A stretch of DNA of 64,000 bases from Echiichthys vipera (Eukaryota; Chordata; Actinopteri; Perciformes; Trachinidae), in the NCBI GenBank assembly GCA_963691815.1, contig OY829665.1:20813294-20877293 (forward strand), written 5' to 3'. Position numbers and translations under genes: made by a program. The notes under the pieces are model-generated. The model searched no databases. It was not told the DNA's origin and worked only from the letters and a program-made list of their open reading frames with translations. Below, piece by piece: positions 9,746-24,700 of this stretch. How positions within the stretch are numbered: the first letter of the stretch is position 1; every line of letters starts with the position of its first letter.

Positions 9746-12700
9746 ATGAATGAAGAATACGACGTTATCGTCCTGGGCACCGGACTCACGGTGAGAAAGG
9801 CTCAAACGACGCGGCCCACGGCGTGGAAGTGATTTGCAACCTGTTACCGACGCAGTTAGCGCCTGACAGCCTGGCTCTGAGCTAACTAGGCCTAATCAGC
9901 GGCGCTAGCGCTAAGTAGCTAGCTTACTGTTAGTTAATGGAAACTGAGCACTGTAGCTAACTGTTAGCACTCCGATATCTGCAAATGCTCAATGTCCGGG
10001 AAGATTAGCGATGCCTAAATGTTAACTTACACAAGACACGTTCAGCTATCACTCCCTTGCTGTGTGTATAAAGTATTATGTCGACTGTAATGAGCCTAGT
10101 AATTTAACCGGGTATTTGGAAATGGGGCGTCAGTCAAGATTATACGCGGATGATTAGTCTGCTAACATTAGCCGACCTAAATGAAGCTAACTAATTAACG
10201 TTAGCCTGCTAACAACAGAATAACGACGTGTCAGCTTCACGCATTAATCCGTCGTGCACGGTGCCCGTCAGCGGCTGTTGACTTTATTTAACAGTATAAG
10301 GTTATCGAAGCCATCCGCTTAACTGGCGGAATAAGTAATAACGCAGTAAAGTAGCACATATTCAAGCTACCCGAAGTTTCCGCTGTGCTCTTTCCGTGGG
10401 CTCAACAGGCTGCGGAGTGAAACCGTACAAGCTGAATAATGGGCACAAAGTTAACGAAGCCTCGGCACAATGACTTACACGAGAAGGTATTCTGTGAAGA
10501 CGAACAGACTGTTTATCCAGAAACGCTTACTTTGGACCTTAACTGTTCAAAAGGCTGTGGCATCCTGTTGTTAACCTACATGTTAACTTGAAATTGAACT
10601 TCTTGCTTTAGCCTACACACTAAATAAGCCAGGAGGAAAATGATCCAGTAAGATGTGAGGTGGTAGTTTATGAGCTTGGCCCAAAGGGTGGTGGTTTCCC
10701 CGTGTATTTGACTTTCTGTCAGCCTCGACATGCCATAGCCTTACAGACAAACGTATACTTCCTGCACAGGCCGCTTGACTTTCTGTCGATTTTCCACGAC
10801 TGAAGCCTGACGTGGAAATACCCAAACACCAATGGGTAAGCAGCGTCCTGTCCTCCAGGAGCTGATGTTGGAGACGTTTCTGGACCTAACCTGGAGAACA
10901 CTAGTGACATAGCATTGATTCTTGTATTATCTACGGCTCAGGACAGCCTTTTGAAGTTTCTGTATATTCATATTTATGTATTTCAGCGAACACTGAATCG
11001 CAGCGTGTTTTGCTTTAGGCTCAGAGCTGGCAGATGTAGCAGGGCACTAGCTGCCAAGCAAAAGGGGGGTGGCTAAATTTTTTTTGTGTGTGTGGGCAGG
11101 GTGTTGATGTAGCTCACATTTGGGTGTGGTTCCATCAAGAGTGAGGAACCGAAAGTACACTGTAAGGACTCTGTAAGATGAGTAAACCAAGAGCTAGACT
11201 GACTGCAAGCCAGCCTACAAAGCGCTGCAGACCACTGCAACAGTGTAGTGATTTCAGTTCCCTTATGCAAAGAAGGGACTTTACTTCTATATATCTGACA
11301 GATTACCCTTTTATGTTACACACTGACATTAGCGCTTCTCTGACTACTTACTAACAAGTTAAACCACATTATAATTGACCAGTATACTAGTTATGCACTA
11401 GTTTTGCATTCTCAATAGAGTTCTTCCACCAGTGGCACCTTTTTTATGTCATAGGGTTAAGCGACTGGGGGGTGGGGTTTCCCATCTGTCACTTCTAATG
11501 ACACCAGGGGAGTGGCTTGGCACAAGATATGAAACTGTACTTAAACAAAGTCTGGTTCACATTCTGATGCTCTTGGTGATCCCGAATAATCAGCTTGTTG
11601 CCTGAAGACGAGAAGAGTGAATAGGGCGGCATTTCAGTGGTTGTGGGCTGAGGACTAAACAGAGGCTGCAGTGATGGTTTTACATCATTCAATACGTCAC
11701 AAAGGACTGATGGAAAACCACCAGTGGTAGTGGGGAAATATTAGTGATGGGACAACTATTTACTTACCAGGAACAAACTAACAATAGTGCAGTGGAATAA
11801 AGTTATCCCTCTAAAACTCTGAAACTATTTGAGGAATCAGTTTTCCAGTAACAAAAGCAAACATTCTCTGATTTCAGTTTCTTATACATGAGGATTTCTC
11901 GCACTCCTTACTCTTTATTTAAAAGTAAACTTATTATCTGCGTTTTAGACTGTTGATCAGACAAAACAAGACATTTAAGTACACCACACTAGGCTTTAGG
12001 AAATTCTAGTACTTAACAATTTACTTACATTTTATAGACCAAACAATTGATCAAAAATCGACAGTAAAAACACTTTTTAGTTTCAAACAACAATTCATAC
12101 AGGAAATTAGTAGTACATTACACCATAATGCAGATTATTATGTTATTTACAGCACTAAAGCTAAATATCCCAAACCATATGAAGTAAAATGACAAATTCC
12201 TTTTACAGTACTAGATTAGTTTTGCACTCTCCACTAATAAATATACAGTTGCTGCTATCTTTGTGACCATCAAAAGGAGGAAGTGATATGAAAAAGGAAA
12301 GGAAATGGACACAATGGTTGCATTCACTGGGCAATCAAGTGATAAGTACACGGTCACTAACAACAGAGATTTACATTATTATGCAGTATGTTGTCTACAT
12401 AAAGATACCAAACTGTATTGTGACAAAATTATGGTCTTTAAATAAATGAAAAAAACTCCTCTGAAGCTGACACTTTTTAATTTTATAGGCTCATCACATG
12501 CTTTGTCTGTAGAACTTTAATCTGCTGTTTAACACAGAGATGAAAAATCAAAGTCCAGCAGATTCTTCAGACTTCAGACTTGAAACACTTGGAAGTGTGT
12601 TGGAAATGTGTCCGGTGTCATAGAATCAAAGCTAGTACTCCTCCTGTGATAGTAACGTCATGTGATTGCATTTTTGAACTGCGGAGACACATCCTCTCTC

Positions 12701-15700
12701 ACTTACAGCTCTTGTCTTCGATGTTGGACTTTGCTGCCTCTCACCCATTTTCTCTCTCTTGCGTCTTGCGTGTTAAAAATTGAACTGAAACTTTGCCTTT
12801 GGAATGCTTTATGCAGGCTTTATTTTCTGCCTGACCGTACACTGGATCAGTGTGCTTTCCTATCCGTCAGAATGGCCACCGCTACTATCAGGCTGAGGTG
12901 GTGATGACCGAGGCTGCTTCCGGTTCTGTGTCAAAGCCTGTATTTATATACGCAGCAGCAAATTGGCTTTGGTTCAGTTACCTGTCACCCGAAAAGAGTG
13001 ACTGGCGCATCACGACTGCTCTTTGTTCCCCAGAGATTTATGTACCTGAATGTTTGCATTGCAAGATCATACAATGGATGACACCCAGACGCATACAGAA
13101 GTTAGCAGATTTCACTGAGGCATGTGTTGGTTTGGAAGAGCACCTATGCAGAAGCTAGCTTGGATGTTGCAGGATGCAGAGAAGTAGGTATTTCACTGAG
13201 GTAACAAAGGGGAGATTGGATGTAGAAGTAAATTTAGGTTGATCACACGTTCAGTATTCCTGACAGTTCCAGTCTTTTTGGACAGTATCACCACTCATGG
13301 TCGCACAGGAAATATGGAGGGTTTACTTCCAACTCATTAGTCATCCTATCCAGGAGACAGTATCTTAAGTGTTTAGACAAATTTATTGACAAAGGTTACA
13401 GATTAAGGCGTAAAATACCATGTGATAATCCTACAAATTAATTGCACGTTATGCCAAATTATTCCTACAAGGCACTCAAAGTCTTCAGTTTGCTGTACTT
13501 TTCAAACTATACAAGTTGCACTGACCAGTAACAAGTCACCAGCTACAAGATCTTTCACCAGGAAAAATCCCTAAAGTGTGGGTCTGGTCTCCCAACTTGA
13601 GCACTTGCTCTGATATGTAATATCGCCACGGATGGGTTTTCAGTTGAAAGCCAGATGAGTCTATCGGTATCATATGCCGATCAAATGCTGCGACAATGCA
13701 GCTGGCTTTTCCTCCAGCCCGGAGCTGAGCTTCGCCTTGCTGCTCCGTTGGTCCCCAGAGCAGCAGGGTCTGTCTGCAGCCGCACATACAGTAAAGTTTC
13801 TAGTGTTACAGGCAACCCTTTCCCTGGTTTCCCCTCAGCCCCTGTCTTGCACGCTCATTGGCTCATGGAGTCCCCGAAAACTCCAGATATTAGGCCTGCT
13901 GGATGTCTGGAATGAGTGTGCGATGTAAGTTCACACTCAAGCTCTGACCGGCGAGCTCTCAGCCAACCCTGATTTCCCTCTGATCTGTGGCTTTTGTCAG
14001 CAGCAATTTGCTTTCTGTGAATGGAAAAATTAGGGATAAAGTTGGGTAGTAGGCACTTGGCATTACCATTCTATGGGTTAATTTAAATACACACCCACAC
14101 TACACTAGTTTCACTAGCTAGTTAAAAAAAAAGACTAATTAAATGCAAGGCTCCAACTTTTTTCACTAGGAGCACTGTGGCCCAAAACTGAACATTTTAG
14201 GGGCGCAACCAGAAGTTTTGGAGGCACACACCGTAAGTCAATAACGGATGGAGAAATTGCAATGTGCTGTTTCAAATTAGGTGTCACATTTTTATTGTGC
14301 TGTTTTGAAGATGCAACATAAAAGGCAAACCGACAGCACCATCGCTGTCATGACTGTACAATATTAAAAAATATACCATACATACAGAATAAGGGGTGTA
14401 ACGAGAGGATATACGATGTTGAGTCTATGAGAACGAGACATTTTAACACTATTTTAAAATGTCAATATTTTCTTTACAGGGGGGTTGATTTAAGCAGAGA
14501 GCTTCTGGTGGTGCTGAGGTGTGTTTGCATAGTACTTGTGTTTGCTGTTGTGTAGGCTACGGTGATCACAGCGATAAAGTATAAAATGTAAAAATAATAA
14601 TATTTTATTAATATTAGAATTTTTTTCAAGTCACAATCTCACTTTACGAAATGACATAAAGCAATGCATCCACTGGAAACCAGTAGCTGGTAGTTAGGGA
14701 TCTAGTAACTTACAGCGTGATCACACTGTGCTTTTGGCCGCGGCCAAAACCGGTTTTTCAGCTAAAGTCTAGTACCTTTAAGTAGTGTGAGCGCACCCGC
14801 TCCGCACTCAACTGGGGCCAGCGGACCGTCCACGGCCCGCTTGAAATAGGTGGGCTTTAGCGGAGCCGTTTGCACATGTACGAGCACGAGCGTGCGCACG
14901 TGTACGCGCACGAGCACGAGCCCTACGGCAGTAGCGTTATGTCCGCCTGTTCGGACATGTAAATAGAAGGACGGACCATGCGCGGACATTTAACAACAAC
15001 AACAATGGCGGTGAAAGGTTCATGTTGGTGTGATGCGGAGGTGGAGTGTTTACTGCAGATTTGGTCGATGAAAATATTCAAAAACAGTCGACAAGACGCA
15101 CAAAAACTCAGAGGTCTATGGAAAGATTTGTAAACAAAGCCACACACGCGATCAATGCGTGTGACGTGTTACGGCGTGATGGCGTATGGACAGCAAGAAG
15201 CATTGGCCGAGGCCCAGGTAGTGTGAGTACAAACGGGGCTGGGGCGCGGGGGGGAGAGGGAGGGGGGACAAGTACCCTAAAGCCCGGGTCTCGGTCCGGG
15301 AGGACAGTGTGATCACGCCCTAAGAGCGTGATCACACTATCCTTTTGGCTGCGGCCAAAACCAGTTTTTCAGCTAAAGTCTAGTACCTTTAAGTAGTGTG
15401 AGCGCGCCCTAAAGCATCTGCCTCCATGTTACTGGCCTCGGCCCAGCAGTAAATTGCGCATCGCCTGTCAATTAACTCTTTTGGTCTGTTCATACACAAG
15501 CAGAATATGATGTTAATTACGCTGTCATATTGGCAAAACCAGAAATGGCCCCAAATCTACTGCTTGCCTGATCACTGAACCTCTTAATTCCCCATTGGTG
15601 CACTTTCGTCATAGTACAACCTAGGACCACCAACAGTTTCTGATGACTAAAGATTCACCACCTTCTCTCATAATTGTCAGCTTTTGTTTTTCTAGTTAGA

Positions 15701-18700
15701 GCATGTGTCCCTGAAGTCTCAGCCAATCCTTTTAATGGATGTACCAGTAACATTCCTTTTCTCTTCTTCATGGATAAAATGTAAAAACTACACGCGTATA
15801 ATCGAGCATCCTGCTATGGTTAATGTTAAAGTGAGAGCTGTACTTGTTCTGAAGATGTACCAAATAGACAAATTGAGCAAATTAAGGTTTTGTGAAGAAG
15901 AATTTGCGGTTAGAGGTGTCATAGTATTCGACTCGCTACTTTATCTTTATCGTTAATGTTACCGTGCATTCACACCAAAAGCGACGGAGTGGATGAAAGC
16001 GTCAAGCTGCCATTCAAAATCAATGTAAATGATACACGATGTCGCCTTGGGCGGCGCGTTCTGAGCAATAAGAGCAATGCGATGAAGCATCGATCGCCTC
16101 ATCGTTTGTTGCTTTATGTTGAAAAATGTAAACTTTTCAAGCAACATCGCCTGAAGCTGTGAAACATCCAGGGGCTCACCAGGCTCACCAAAGCCGCCAT
16201 TGTTGCAGTCCTTGGGGGAAACCAGACTGTTCCTATGTTTATAATATAATGCATATAACTATGAACTGTGGATTCAGGCATCTAGTCTGCCAGAAATCCA
16301 GAAGAAGAAGCAGAGTGAAGCGTATCCCGGTCTGATCTAGCGGAAAGTACGGCTTCAGGGGTTAAATCACTGACGGCCTGATCTCACTACAACACAACAG
16401 CTTGTTTAAGAGCCACACACTTCCTCTGAGAGCTCATTTCTGTTCTTTTAGAAGCATTAAACTTTTGTTTAGCAGTAGCATCACTTCCCATTTAGCACAA
16501 CAGCAGAGTAGGCTGAGCCGGGGGTTAGCTTCACTTAGCTAGCCGCCTCGGCTGCTACATGAGATTAAAACGATGATCAAAAATGTGACAAATGTGAGAA
16601 AACAACGCAATTTAACCGCCTCCCTTGCTTTTGGTGTGAATGCATGGTGAGCCTTTATTTACCATAATCAAGTAATTAAGTGCGGAGCATAGTTTTGGCC
16701 TCTAAGGAGTGATACGAGTTCATCCCTATTGAAAGAAACAACTGGTTTGAACTGTGACACTTCCTGTGTCATTACAGGCCGCATTCTCAGGGGGTGAGGG
16801 TGACATCACTCAGTAGAAGACATAATGCATTGTTTGTTTTTTGGTCATGTGAGAAACAGGTTATACCATGCACCGCCATATTATAAGCCGTCATTGGATA
16901 GTAAAACTGGTTTTCAGAGTAAAGTCCACACAATCACATGATGCACGCAGTAATCGCATTATGGCCTTTGGTCTTTGTGAATTCCAGGCTCTGACAAACA
17001 GGCCCGTTTCCTCTCATCGTAGCCCAGGGTCTGAGACTTAAAGCCATGTGAAAGCTGTAATCATTGCCTCGGCTCCATAGAAGCATGACAGACATTATGT
17101 TGGAATTGGGCGTGTCGGAAAACAGAATTCTTGGTCACAGCGATGTCTGGTCATAATCTTGGTTCTGTTAACATCTTTTAACATTGACTCAATTTACATC
17201 AATTTATATTAATCGTGAGTGAAAATCTGAATGAGCCTTCACACAACTGGTTTTCTGTCAAATCAACCTGAAATGACTTGAGCAGGATTTATAACAGCCA
17301 ATCCTTCACTCTATATTACAGAATGATTAAAAGACAGTTAATGCGAGCAATAAGAACACAAAGGGCAATCACGTACATAGTAAATCCCTTCATAAATGAA
17401 TCCATTTTTGCCTTATGCCTTGACAGAGCTACGAAAGGAAGCAAGGAGAGAGAGACTGGAATTGACCCAGGGATGTTGCGGTTATCTGGTTTGCCCAAAC
17501 CATTAGGCTACGTGAGCGTACCTTACTGTAGGATAATTTGCAACAACTAAACAAATAGCATCAACCAACGTGCCGTAACATTAGGATTTGCCATGTCTGT
17601 GGATTTTCTCTGCATCCTTTTGGTCTTGGTCTAATTCTACTTCTGTTTTTTTTCACCCGACAGGAATGCATTTTATCTGGCATCATGTCTGTGAAGGGGA
17701 AGAAGGTTCTGCACATGGACCGCAACTCCTACTACGGAGCTGAGAGTGCCTCCATCACGCCTATTGAGGATGTAAGTTGATCACTGACCACCTCTTTGAC
17801 ACCAGGGAAGTCAAGTTTTTTTACGTTGAAGACATAAGAAGGCAACAACAGCAGACTGTGGTTGGAATTAACAGGAGAAACAGAGGGACTGAAAAAGTTG
17901 TTGGTCAGACCAGGGGTTCTCCAGTGCCAGACTTTATACCTAAATGTTCTTAAGCCAACAATCTAACGCTGATGTTCACTTCACGAATGCACAAAATTAG
18001 TGGAAGTTGTATTTATCCTCTCAGAGTCTGGATATTGAGTTAGAAAATGCCAGAGAGACAGAGAAAAGAGTGCACATTGTATCCATTAAGAGATGGGGGC
18101 AAGCGTAAAAACAGCAGCCAAAACTCAAACTGCTCTGTTTTCTGTAGTTGCTCATTAAATAAAAAAGAAACACACAAGACTCCGTAACATCACTCAGGCA
18201 GCATCCACACACTACTGAAAGGTGGTGAAGACGTACTTGTGAGTCACTTTGCTTAAAAAAAGATAACCTGTATTGTGGATTGCAATGTAATGAGTAATGA
18301 ATTACCCAAAGGAGGATATAATAAGCTATAAGTTATATAATTAGACATGATTAGATAGGGCTGTACGGTATGGTCTAAAATATACTGTGTATCACGGTAT
18401 AATGTGAAGCATAGACGCTAACAGTATTATATCACGGTATAATGATTTATGATGATATCTACATTTCTATATAAATGCTTCTGAATTACTGTAATGAAGT
18501 ACATGTTTGAGGCTCTTGTTCTTATGATTTTGAGTATTTTCATGCTACTTCTACCCCAATTCAGCTGGAAATATTCTACTTTTTACTCCACTACATTTCT
18601 TATAACTTAAGTTACTCGTTACTTTACCAATTAAGATGTTTGCTGTCTACCGATATACACACCCTTTGATTACATTAATTAATTGATTGATTATTTCTTT

Positions 18701-21700
18701 CCGGCAATTCTAATCACATCTTCCTCGCCGGTTCTAAGGATGGTACTAATCCGCTGCTCGTGGATTGGGACCCTCTGTTCTACACCATCCGCTATCAAAA
18801 AAAGGACAAGCACCCTAAAGAAATAATCTTTTTTTAATTTTCAGTAGCCATTATTACCCCTCTCACTATGATGATCAGGTTCTCAGCCCCAAAAGTAGCC
18901 CCTCTGACCTTGTTCTGAAAGACAAACGTTTTTGTGAAAATACTCTTTCCTGAGTACAGGTAATGACAAAAATAGGTTCAACGTAGACGCCACAGGACCA
19001 GAGATACCTTTTGCAGACCTGGATGTGTAAAATCACGGGAGTTCCCCTTTGAATGTTTTCGTTGTTTGTTGAATTGCGCCTCTGTGAATCAAGTCTGGTT
19101 CTGTATCTCCTTACAGCTCTACAAGCGCTTCAACTTTCCAGGCAAACCTTCTGAGTCAATGGGGAAAAGCCGGGATTGGAACGTGGACCTCATCCCTAAA
19201 TTCCTAATGGCCAACGGTATAATTTAGATCACTCACCTGTGTTTTACTAACAGCTAATCTTGGACTTCTCTCTGACCTTTAGTCCCTGCAGTCAAATATC
19301 TTCAATATGTCCCTTTTAATGTTCTTGCTCACATTTCATTTTTGTTTGTGGCAGAGCTGTGAGCATTAGCTTATTAGTGCTGTAGGTGTCATGGTTCAAA
19401 CACTGATTGATATTTGAAGCCTTTTTTAAGTAGCACCACAAACCACGAGTAACACTTTAATGTGGCTGAAATCTAAGGAAAGGGTTTAAAATTATTTGGA
19501 TGTTATTTGATAAATATTTTTATTTTTATTTTGTATTAATTAGCAATAGCTTTATTTAGTGTTTTTGTAGTTTAACGCTGATGTTTGCATCTTCTTCCCC
19601 CAGGTCAGCTGGTGCGCATGCTGCTCATCACAAAGGTGACTCAGTACCTGGATTTCAAAGTGGTTGAGGGCAGCTTCGTTTACAAGTCGAACAAAATCTA
19701 TAAAGTCCCCTCTACCGAGGCTGAGGCCCTGTCATCGAGTAAGTTGTTTGCGGATAAAGTAGTCAGGCATTTGAATGCCGTGGTGAAGTAATTTCCCCAC
19801 CGCTTAATGAACTGTTGACAACACCAGAGTTACAGATTTCACCTCAAACACAGCTGTGTGTCTGGCCTCTCCGGCTATCTGGTTGAGCGTTTGCTGCGCG
19901 ACCCGTTGTGGTCACTGCTGGGTTGAGACAGGCGACGGAAATGCTCCAAAGCACGGCACACTTCCCTTCAGCTCTTATGCTAACCATAGACCAGTGCTGC
20001 CCAACCCTGCTCCTAGAGGGCCACTGTCCTGCATGTTTTAGGTTTCTCTCTGCTCGAACACACCTGAGTCTAATGCTCTGCTCGTTATCAAGCAGCTGAT
20101 GCTTGTCACAGGATTTGAAATCTCTAGACTCAAGTGTCTCGGAGCAGGGAGAAACCTAAAACATGTCTGTAAAGTGTCCTGAGATAACCTTTGTTATGAT
20201 TTGGCACTATAAATAAAATTCAATTGAATTAGACTGTATTAAATATGATCTTAACTAAACAAAACAGTTCAGAGCTTCGTGGTCATAGTCTAGTTTCTGT
20301 TCTGTTTACTCTTGAGTGAATCTGACAAGAAAACAAAATCTATTATAAACCGTATAAATACAAATGATATACCAGTAAATGATTGGCACTTCACTTCACC
20401 AAATCCTCCATCATCGTCACCGTTTCCTCATGTGAAGGGAAATCTGGCTCCTGGTAATCTGCTGCTGCACCAAGCGTTTACATGCAGTTTAAAAACCTGA
20501 TTATAATCGGGTTAAGCTTATTCTCTGGTTTCTCAAACACCATGTAAACAACATACCCTGGGTAAAATCAGAATTGTCATAATTAGATAAGTCCTTTAGT
20601 AACCGGAGTTCTCTTGCATGTAAACGCTTTACCCGGATTGTAATCGGGTTTCTCGTCTGCACATGTGCAGGGGTTAGAACTCCCCCCTCCATGGCGGTGG
20701 TAAACCTTTTCGTTCACCTCGCTTGTGATTTTCACAACGGTGAACCGGGGAAAAAGCCGTATTATGACCAGCTGTATGATGGTGGAGCGCCACCTCCTGT
20801 ACCAGAGAAGGGTAACTCTTGTGATTTTCCCATTCAGCCCCCTCTCGTGTATACGTGGGGAACTTCAATAATCTGATTAGGCCTTTTTCGGCTTAGTGAT
20901 GTGACTGTAAACACACTGACTTTCACATGGGCACTGAAACGCAGAAGTTAACTATATGGGTTTTTGTTTGACTTTAGGAAAGCAATGCTGTGGGCAAGAA
21001 ATGTAGTCAGGTATATCAAGGCACCATGTAAGACTGGTTACACTTTTAACCCCGACTACCACAACTAGTCTAGCTAGCTTGTTTGCATTTCTTTCAACCA
21101 ATCACAGTCGTCTTGGACGCACTTAGCTCCGGATGCAACAATGATTCCCTTGCTAAATACATAGCGGAAGGGGAGGACATACACACTGCGTGTCAGGCTT
21201 TATCACAGCACTGTACATTTCAAGTTTTTGGTATATGCTGCATGTGTCTCTTTCTATACGTCCTTTTGAAAAGTTGTTGTTTTTAAGTAGTAATGTTGTT
21301 TGGGTCCAAGCCTTTACTCTCAGCTGCTGGTTACTGCTTTTGACTTGGGCCCATTCAAAGTCTTAACTCTTTGTTCTCCTAAAGGTCTGATGGGGCTTTT
21401 TGAGAAACGGCGCTTCAGAAACTTCCTCCATTTCGTCGCCAACTTTGATGAGAACGACCCCAAAAGCCTGCAAGGCGTCGACCCCCAAAAGACATCAATG
21501 AGGAACATTTTTGGAAAGTTTAACCTGGGCCAGGAAGTCATGGACTTTACCGGCCACTCCCTCGCCCTCTACCGTACAGACGAGTCAGTGCTCTTTCTAT
21601 TGTTGTATATTACTTGAATTGCACATGATTGTGATACCATTGCACAGTTTATAGATTTTAATGCTCTACATCTCTGTCCACTCAGTTACCTGGATCAACC

Positions 21701-24700
21701 GTGCATCGAAACGATAAACAGGATCAAGCTTTACAGTGAGTCTCTGGCCAGATATGGCAAGAGCCCATACCTCTACCCTCTGTACGGCCTGGGAGAACTG
21801 CCGCAGGGGTTTGCCAGGTAGGGGACTCTCCCCTTGACACACACGTGTAATATTTGTATCACTCTGTGGGACTCATTTTAACGTCCCACAAGGACAACAC
21901 ACACTGTACCCAATGTAGTGTTTTTCATGCATGCATGTAACGTTAAACAACCAGTCACCGGCATTATTAGGTCTTGGTATAAGCCTGCTGCCGGTTTATT
22001 GGCTCACTGATGCTGAGGCATAGAAATGAACTGTGTGATGACAGGATTTTCAATACTCATTACTATTCAGGCTATTTGGTTGGTGCCTAAAAGTATTGAA
22101 GTTCGGTTCCCAACCTAATTGAAGTGTATGTATGAAAATGTTCACACAAATTACACTCTTCTTCAACTATTAGGTCCAACCTTGTGTTTCCATTCCAGGC
22201 TGAGTGCTATCTACGGTGGGACCTATATGTTGAACAAGCCTATCGATGAGATCGTGGTAGAGAATGGAAAGGTGGTGGGAGTCAAGTCTGAGGGAGAGGT
22301 GAGGATTTTGCTCTTAAATGTGTTGGATTTATAAATTTAAACATGGTAATCTTCTCCAGGAATCAAACCTACCCTCTTTACACCTCTCACCTTTTTCCCA
22401 ACACAGATCGCCAGGTGCAAGCAGCTGATCTGCGACCCCAGCTATGATATGAGTCGCGTCAATAAAGTGGGTCAGGTGATCAGAGCCATCTGCATCTTGA
22501 ATCACCCCATCAACAACACCGGCAATGTCAACTCCTGCCAGATCATCATCCCCCAAACTCAGGTCAACAGGAAGCACGGTGAGCACACACAGGAAGTTAG
22601 CAGATTTTCTTGACTTTATAGTATTAAAAGTAAGTACAATAGATCTTCAAGGAAAACAGATTATGTCCTTATCATAGCTGATTACTCTGTAGATGAAAGC
22701 AAAATATTGTATTGCAGAAGGGAAGAGAAGTTTAGAATTAAGTGAAGTCGTATACACATATATGCGGCAACTGTTTAAATATATTATCCACTTATGGTAT
22801 TATTCTGTTCATGCAAATGTCTGAAACTACAGAGGTGGTGGTAAATGTGAAATCCAATGTGACACCTCTGGTTTTAATTCCATATTGTCAGGTTCAACCC
22901 AGAGCTGCAATAGACACTGGTGATCAGAATAAGAGGACAAGTTAATGAATGTATTATTAAATTAGGAGGAGGAAGTGTCCTGGTTTGGGGGATGTTTGCA
23001 GCTGCAGGAGTTGGGCCTCTTGTTCAGCTATACATGCAATACCTCCACTGCAACTATCTCCCAAGCAGCCCACAATTTTCATGCAAGACACTGTCCCCTG
23101 TCCCACTGCAAAACAGGTGAAGCAGTCTCTTGAAGCTAAGAATATTGAAACAGTGAAATGGCCAGCCCAGAGTCTAGATCTAAACCCCATAGAGAATCTC
23201 TGGAAAATCCTAGGCGACAAAGTAATGTTTAAGAAACCCACTCCAGTTAGTGAAGTGTGGAAGAGAGTGAGTCTGAATGGACCAAGATCAAAGCAGAGCA
23301 GTGTGAGAAACTAGTGATGTCCTGTGGGCGCAGATGTGCTGAAGTCATTTAAAGCTGTGGCCTCTACACTTCCTGTTCATTTTTGAATCCTACAGAAGAA
23401 AACATTGTTGAAATCTTCACTTCTGACACAATGGTTACTGTTCTCTGATTTTACTCACTGTTTTTTTCACAAAATAAAGGTTTTTGTTTAAGTGCCTTGA
23501 TTATTTATAAAAACATGCTGGTACAGCAGTGGTATAGCCACAGCCTATATTCTATCAGATTCTGAACATTAAAAAAAACCCAGTATTAAATCAGAATAAA
23601 TCAAGTATGTATTAGTCGTTCTAATATCTGTTCTATTGATCTCCTGTGTATTGACTTAAATAACATAATATAATCTTTCAAATTACGGCGGCAAACCACC
23701 AGACATTAACCTCAGTTTTTCTGTTTCCAGACATCTACGTCTGTATGATCTCCTTTGCTCACAACGTGGCAGCAGCTGGTAAATACATCGCCATTATCAG
23801 CACCACGGTGGAGACAAACGACCCAGAGAGTGAGATCAAGCCAGCCTTGGACCTACTGACGCCCATCGAGCAGAAGTTTGTCAGCATTAGCGACCTGTAT
23901 GAACCTGTGGACTTGGGCACTGAGAGCCAGGTAGGAAGCTTTTCTACTGTTGGAGCAGTTATTTATTCCCACTCACTTCAGGTAAAGGAAGTGTCCCAGA
24001 CTTGGAACTCGTTTGAGAAAAGTAATGCAACACATTTAACATTGAACATCATATACTGTGTACTCACTCAGGGTTTGACAATATAAAATACCCTTTCACT
24101 TCGACCTCCTTTTGTCCACCTGAAAATCAAGGGCAGGATCAAGGCTGTTGGCGTTGGTTTACTTTATCAGCTGTGTCGATTGCAAGTTACTACTAAATGA
24201 AACTGTTGACTGTTATCCAGTAAGCATGCTATTTAAATATCTATTAGACAATTCACCATGACGTCTCAACAATAATATTCGCTCCTCCGTGTGGCAAAGG
24301 CCGGCGCGTTCTCCGATGGCACCACTAGTATAAACAAGCACTACCGTGTCATTTAACCAGAGTGAATGGCTTGAATTACTGGGTGATCTGCACCGAAGTG
24401 GACGTAGAATTTATTTACACACTTCTAAGAATCTACAAGGGAAAGTTCATAGTTGTACATGGGCATTTAGACGTCAAATTAGTAAACAAAAGTGACGCTG
24501 ATGAGTGAAAGCAGTCAGAACGTTTGGGCGATGCTCAGCCTTAGAGGCTCAGGTGGTGGTTTACATTAAAAATAGGCATAAAGAAGAGTTTACGGTATAT
24601 TTTGGAGCTGTTAAAGTGTGTCATTTTATTGTGAAGGACTGAAGTATGGTACAGGATGTTTTGACAGCACTGATGTTAATATGGACGACCAGCAGCTCCC

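Noticed and set aside
12850..13158. 102-residue open frame in gdi2 intron 1
   Set aside because: Inside a long intron, no family resemblance, overlapping frames equally open.
15046..15312. Open frame in a MITE as a host gene
   Set aside because: It is out of phase with the Myb-like start and recurs in every copy of the repeat family.
22299..22334. gdi2 exon 7 read-through
   Set aside because: GTGAGG donor at 22299 joins in phase to IARCKQLICDPSY at 22407, as in the GDI family.
22985..23314. Functional Tc1 transposase
   Set aside because: The frame is broken, the N-terminal DNA-binding half and the left inverted repeat are missing.
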